Position numbers and translations under genes: made by a program. This document shows, one piece after another, positions 59,437 through 64,000 of a stretch of 64,000 nucleotides of DNA (its first letter is position 1; each line of letters starts with the position of its first letter). This DNA comes from Paulownia fortunei (Eukaryota > Streptophyta > Magnoliopsida > Lamiales > Paulowniaceae), in contig CM033121.1 in assembly GCA_019321725.1 (NCBI GenBank), positions 12,524,001 to 12,588,000 of the forward strand, read 5' to 3'. The notes under the pieces are model-generated. The model had not been told where the DNA came from. It was given only the letters and a program-made list of their open reading frames with translations, and ran no database searches.

Positions 59437-61061
59437 TGCAAACCTAAGTGTAGATTGTATTAAATAATAAATTTCTCGTGAGTCCGAGGTCGATCCACAG
59501 GGATGTTACTTGAAGAATTCAGGATTATAATTCTAAAAAAAATGGGATTTATGTGATTCAAAATATATAAAAAATTAATGTATGTTGTAATTAAAGAAAA
59601 ATCAAAGTAATAAAAGTATTGAGGATTAGAGATCCACTCTTGAGTTTTGGATAGAGAAATGGTTATTTTTTCTTTTTACCTTTCTTAATTACCATTATTG
59701 GAATCCATACATAATGAAGGTTCCAATGGGAAGATATTATCAAATAGCTCATGCAATAAAATATTCATGATATTGTCTTACTATTTACAAATTATCTCTT
59801 AAGCCAACACTTATTTATAGAATCAAGCATTTATGCACACCTTTATCAACAACAAATCAAGGTTTCACATTTGCAGTCGGTGGGGTAGAACTGTACAATA
59901 AGCTAAATGAACATAATTATTTGTTATGTCATTGGAGATGCATAAATCAAAAATCACCACAAAACAAGTAGGGTTTAGATCAAAACTCAAAATAATAATA
60001 CAACATACTTAAACATTCTCTACTCTTATAATCGTTCTTCTTCCTTGATCAAGAGGTTCACCCTTTTTCCTCAGCAAAAATAAAATTTAGAAAGACATAA
60101 TAAAAATAGGAAAGACTAAAAATAGAAGAGAAACTAGAGAATGCATTTCTATTACTATTAAAAAACTTACATTACTAGAAAATATACATTACTACTAGAA
60201 AACTTAACCTAAAGAAACCCTCTATCCCCCTTCTCTTATAAGTTTAATACATGATCTATTTATAGTACTTGAAGTATGCTAGAGGCCAAATAAATAATGG
60301 AGGAGTTAATCAAGTGGTATGATAGTTACCAAGAGTTGGTAAGTTGTTACACCAAGTTCTCAAAATTCTTATCTACCCAATTAAATTATATTTTTAGGTC
60401 TGATACAGTCAGATTTTGATGACGAGTAAAGAATAAAAGTTATCAATTATTCGCTGCTGATATATTTTCATATATTATTTGTCAAATTTGGCTATCGAAT
60501 GAGGAAGATATGATCAAATTACTGAATCATGTCAAAGAGTCATCCTTTAACAGCAACAACACATTACAACATATATCTTTACCATTTTGACATATTTTCT
60601 CACTATATTATCTTCAATAAACTTGTTTAGTTACCTCTTGTGTATAACATATCCAAATGGAAGCCCAAAATAAATTTGGAATTAAGAGATATGACCCAAT
60701 TGGTCAAATAAGTCAATACTGGGGTGAACTCTGATCCGAATTTTCGATGATCCATTTTGTGTAACCACTTGGATAATTTTTCTGCTATAATCAAAATTTA
60801 ATTGGGGTGAATTGATAATATAAAGTTGTAGTTCTATCTTTTGGCTTCAAAATGAAGTAAGATTCAGGTCCGTAAGGCTTTTGATCATGGAGTTATGCCC
60901 AAAATATAAAAACTGCACAAGTTTGGAAACATGCTTCTTTTAATCTTTTTATATTCATTGATTCCCTAATATAAATTAATAAAATAATAATATTAACAAG
61001 AATAAAGCAAAAAAAGTATACAAGACTTGATACAAAAATATATCAAAATATGCACTTATCA
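59437..61061 (-). repeat. LTR of a second minus-strand gypsy element
   Basis: On the minus strand it starts TGATAAGTGCA at 61061, next to a GTGAGGGAA-type purine tract, and ends GGTTTGCA at 59437. It includes GAGGTCGATCCACAGGGATG near 59486, a common word in gypsy LTRs. Its sequence is not evidently similar to the LTR at 706-2172 although the adjoining untranslated region is. Confidence 0.7.
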
Positions 61062-62420
61062 AATTCCCTCACATTTATCCCTTGCTTATCCTTGAGCAAG
61101 CCTAAAACAAATCTAAACTAATCCACTTTCGTAGGAAATCACGATTGCATTTAGCATAACAAGCCTTTAAATTCCTAAGTAGCCCATAGAGGACGAGTTT
61201 TAGTCTCGTGAGGGTTTTCAACGGTGATACCTACAAACATTTATGATAACTATCTTCTAACTATTATTCTCAGGAAGTAATAAAGTAATATGGAAATGAA
61301 ATCAAACAAGTATTGAGTTTAACTATTAGTCATTCAAAAGTCAAATATATTTCAACAATAAGCATACTCAAGTGTGTGTGTGGATAGTTAATATCAATAG
61401 TGACAAAACTATGCATGCTTCAAACAAGTGAATTCTCATAGAACCTTACAAAAACCATCACCCAATCTCTAATGGAAAAGTTAAACATCATAGGTTCTTC
61501 CTTTGGTGTAAATCTCCATTACACTGAAGGCACCACATGAAATCTAAAGGTATTCAACAAAGGTTGTAATGGGGCCAAAGGGTAGTAATGTGGCTAAGAA
61601 ATAAAAGGATAGAATGCAACAAAAGTTCTAAAAATCTCATGGAATTAGAGACATAGAGTTTTTTAATGAAGAATTCTCAAACTCCACGAATTTCGACACT
61701 GGGTCTATTATTATTGAATTGGACCCCTCTTTATTTTTATATTTTTTTTTCATCTTGCAACATCCCATTTTTAGTTGCAACTCGTAATATTTTTAGCATA
61801 TTGTAATTTCTTTTTTTTTGAAGAGAATCTCCCCATACTTATCTTCTACTCCCAACCTAAATCTCTTTTGCAAGTTCACCCTGTCAATGGAATGTCTCTT
61901 AAAATCCAAATCATTTTTAGAACAAGGGTTGGATAATAGTGTATTTAGGCTAGATAAAAATATATGGTTATAAAAAAAATATTTATTTATTGAAAGACTC
62001 AAAATGGCTTACTAAGGGAATGTTCTCTTAGAATATCACATGGGGAACAAACTGATTTGATAATGGCGCTAGAAAGTCTAATGCCTTAATCATTTTTCTA
62101 GTGGTGCACTATCAATCATTCGCCTCGACAGACCAAAAGAAAAAGTTCTAATACTCAACCCTTATATGTTGAAGATCCAAGTGATGATTAGAGCGAGGGC
62201 ATAAGAACTTTCTATTTTGACATGATTGTCTTTACACTGAATAATATAACTATTTGTGCAAAAAAAAATTGAGTATAATTATTGCAAAAATATATTAACC
62301 AAATAATAATATCAAAGTCTAAAATAACACCCATCATCAATCAAACCACATTATTCATTCTTAATTTTAATCATTGAAGTTGGAAGAACCTCTACGACTA
62401 AAAAAAATTAAAAATATTTG
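61062..62420 (-). other. 3' untranslated region of the second minus-strand gypsy element
   Basis: Clearly similar to 2173-3540: TCCACTTTCRTAGGAAATCAC, AGAGGACGAGTT, ATCAAACAAGTATTGA, GAAGGCACCACAT and AGGCTAGRTAA, in the same order. No coding region was seen. The pol that should follow is absent; unrelated opposite-strand pol starts at about 62575. Confidence 0.8.
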
Positions 62421-62574
62421 ATAATTCACAAACTTTTGTTAAAAACTTCACAAACTTGTCATGTTATGCAAAAAATAGGGATGTGTCTCAAGAGTGTTAT
62501 GATTACTCTTTACTCTACCACTATTTTTCCATGGTTTCAACGGACTCATAAGAAAACACGCTTGATTTTTTTTT

Positions 62575-64000
62575 GAAATAAAATACTAGTGCACCAGCTA
62601 CATTCCAATGATGCATGCTTAGTATTTTTAATGACATGGTTGAACGTTTTCTTTAAGTTTTCGTGGATGATTTTTCTATTTTTGGTAATTCATTTGACGA
62701 TTGCCTATCTAATTTAGAAAAGGTTTTGATTAAGTGTGAAGAAAAAAATCTTGTGCTCAATTGGGAGAAATGTCATTTCATGGTAACAACTGGTATTGTT
62801 CTTGGACACATTATTTCATCAAAAGGTATTGAGGTTGACAAATCTAAAATTGAGTTAATTACTAATTTGCCAATACCAAAGACTGCGAAGGAGGTAAGAT
62901 CAATTTTAGGATATGCTAGTTTTTATAAAAGATTTATCAAATATTTTAGTATAATATATAAACCTTTGTGTATTCTTCTAACAAAAGACACTATTTTTGA
63001 ATGGACTAAAAATTATGAAAATGCTTTTGTTAAGCTTAAAAGCATGCTTACATCTGTTCCAATCATGCAACCTCTAGATTGGATTTTACCTTTTGAAATA
63101 ATGTGTGATATTAGTGACTATGTTGTTGGATCTGTATTGGGACAAAAAAAAGAGAAAAAAACCATATGTTATTTACCATGCAAGTAAAACTTTAAATAGT
63201 GTTCAATTAAATTATTCAATAACTGAAAAAGAATTACTTGTTGTAGTTTTTGCGTCGGATAAATTTAGATCTTATCTTGTTGGCTCACCAGTTGTTGTTT
63301 TCAGTGATCATGCAGCTTTGAAATATCTTTTGTCAAAAAAAGACGTCAAACCTAAACTGATTAGGTGGATTCTCTTACTCTAGAAATTTAATATTTCAAT
63401 TTAAGATAAGAAGAGAGTAGAGAATATGGTGGCTGATCATTTGTCGAGACTTGTTTGTGATGACTCATTTCAAACCACATCCATTAATGACACTTTCCCT
63501 GATGGACAACTATTTAATATTTATGTTTTATCATGGTTTGCTGATATTGTTAATTTTCTTGTGACAAGAAAGATGACATCACATTGTAACTCTCAAGACA
63601 AAAAGAAAAATTTGATTGAGGTAATTTTTTTTATTGGAATGATCTATACCTATTCAAATACTGTCCTGATCAAATCTTTCGAAAATGTATGCCTGACAAT
63701 GAAATAGGTAATATTGTCAAATTTTGTCATTTAGAAACATGTGGTGGTCACTTTTCAACAAAGAAAACTACTGCAAAAATCATGCAATGTAGATTTTATT
63801 AGCCAACTCTTTTCAAAAACACTTACACTTTCTACAAAAGTTGTGAAAATTGTCAAAAGTTAGGATCCATTTCAAAGCGAAATATGATATCCCCAATACC
63901 CTATTCTAGTGATTGAAATCTTTGACTATTGGGATATTAATTTTATGGGACCATTTCCATTATCATTTGTTTTTTTTTACATATTGGTTACCATAGATTA
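62575..64000 (+). pseudogene. pol: Athila-like pol fragment: RT, RNase H, integrase start
   Basis: The plus strand reads TSAPATFQ, MLSIFNDMVERF, VDDFSIFGNSFDDCLSNL, NLVLNWEKCHFMVTTGIVLG and YASFYKRFIKYFSIIYKPL (62583-62970). RNase H follows: [37 protein letters not shown], then ENMVADHLSRLV (63425). Integrase then begins with CGGHFSTKKTTAKIM and SCENCQKLGSISKRN (63740-63880), and runs out of the window. A frameshift occurs in the A-rich run at 63140-63160, and stops are scattered (for example 63380, 63800). The catalytic box reads VDD. The left end is cut within RT at about 62575. The element is dead but less decayed than the one at 706-24851. Confidence 0.88.

Overview
The window is nuclear DNA of a flowering plant, almost certainly a eudicot: it is very AT-rich, is packed with plant-type LTR retrotransposons, and its one clear gene has GT-AG introns and a plant-specific RING-H2 protein. 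I cannot name the species. I see no bacterial, organellar, rRNA, tRNA or CRISPR features. No computation was run; coordinates were read by eye, and repeat boundaries can be a few bases off.

Layout. Bases 706 to about 24851 are one Athila-like Ty3/gypsy element on the minus strand. Its reverse transcriptase (RT) gene was split by two later insertions: a Ty1/copia element (5844-17354, near-matching 5-bp target-site duplications, TSDs) and a small gag-only gypsy element (17367-21222, perfect TSD GTCCC). The copia element carries a solo LTR in its gag gene (11512-13195, TSD ATGAC) and, in the middle of its RT, a fragment of a cation/H+ antiporter (CHX) host gene. From 24.9 to 32.6 kb lie a probable TIR element, LTR-like and tandem-repeat sequence and MITE-like pieces, with no convincing gene. 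Bases 32.65 to about 42.2 kb are the 3' part of a Tat-lineage gypsy element: degenerate pol on the plus strand, a 37-bp minisatellite split by a solo LTR (TSD AAGAT), a decayed antisense ORF, and a probable 3' LTR.

Genic part. Bases 44-48.7 kb hold a segmental duplication containing two copies of a small secreted, Pro-rich peptide gene with conserved TATA and RY (CATGCA) promoter motifs. Each copy has single-base deletions that break the shared reading frame at different places. Bases 49774-57941 (minus strand) hold a complete seven-exon gene for a 298-residue RING-H2 E3 ubiquitin ligase of the BIG BROTHER-related type, with a 5.5-kb third intron that contains a Stowaway-like MITE and an AAT microsatellite.

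Right end. Bases 59.4-62.4 kb are the 3' end (LTR plus 3' untranslated region) of another minus-strand gypsy copy whose untranslated region matches the one at 2.2-3.5 kb. From 62.57 kb to the window end lies a plus-strand Athila-like pol fragment (RT, RNase H, start of integrase), truncated by the window.

Only the RING gene looks intact. The remaining coding signals are decayed transposon genes, a captured gene fragment and two frame-broken peptide genes.
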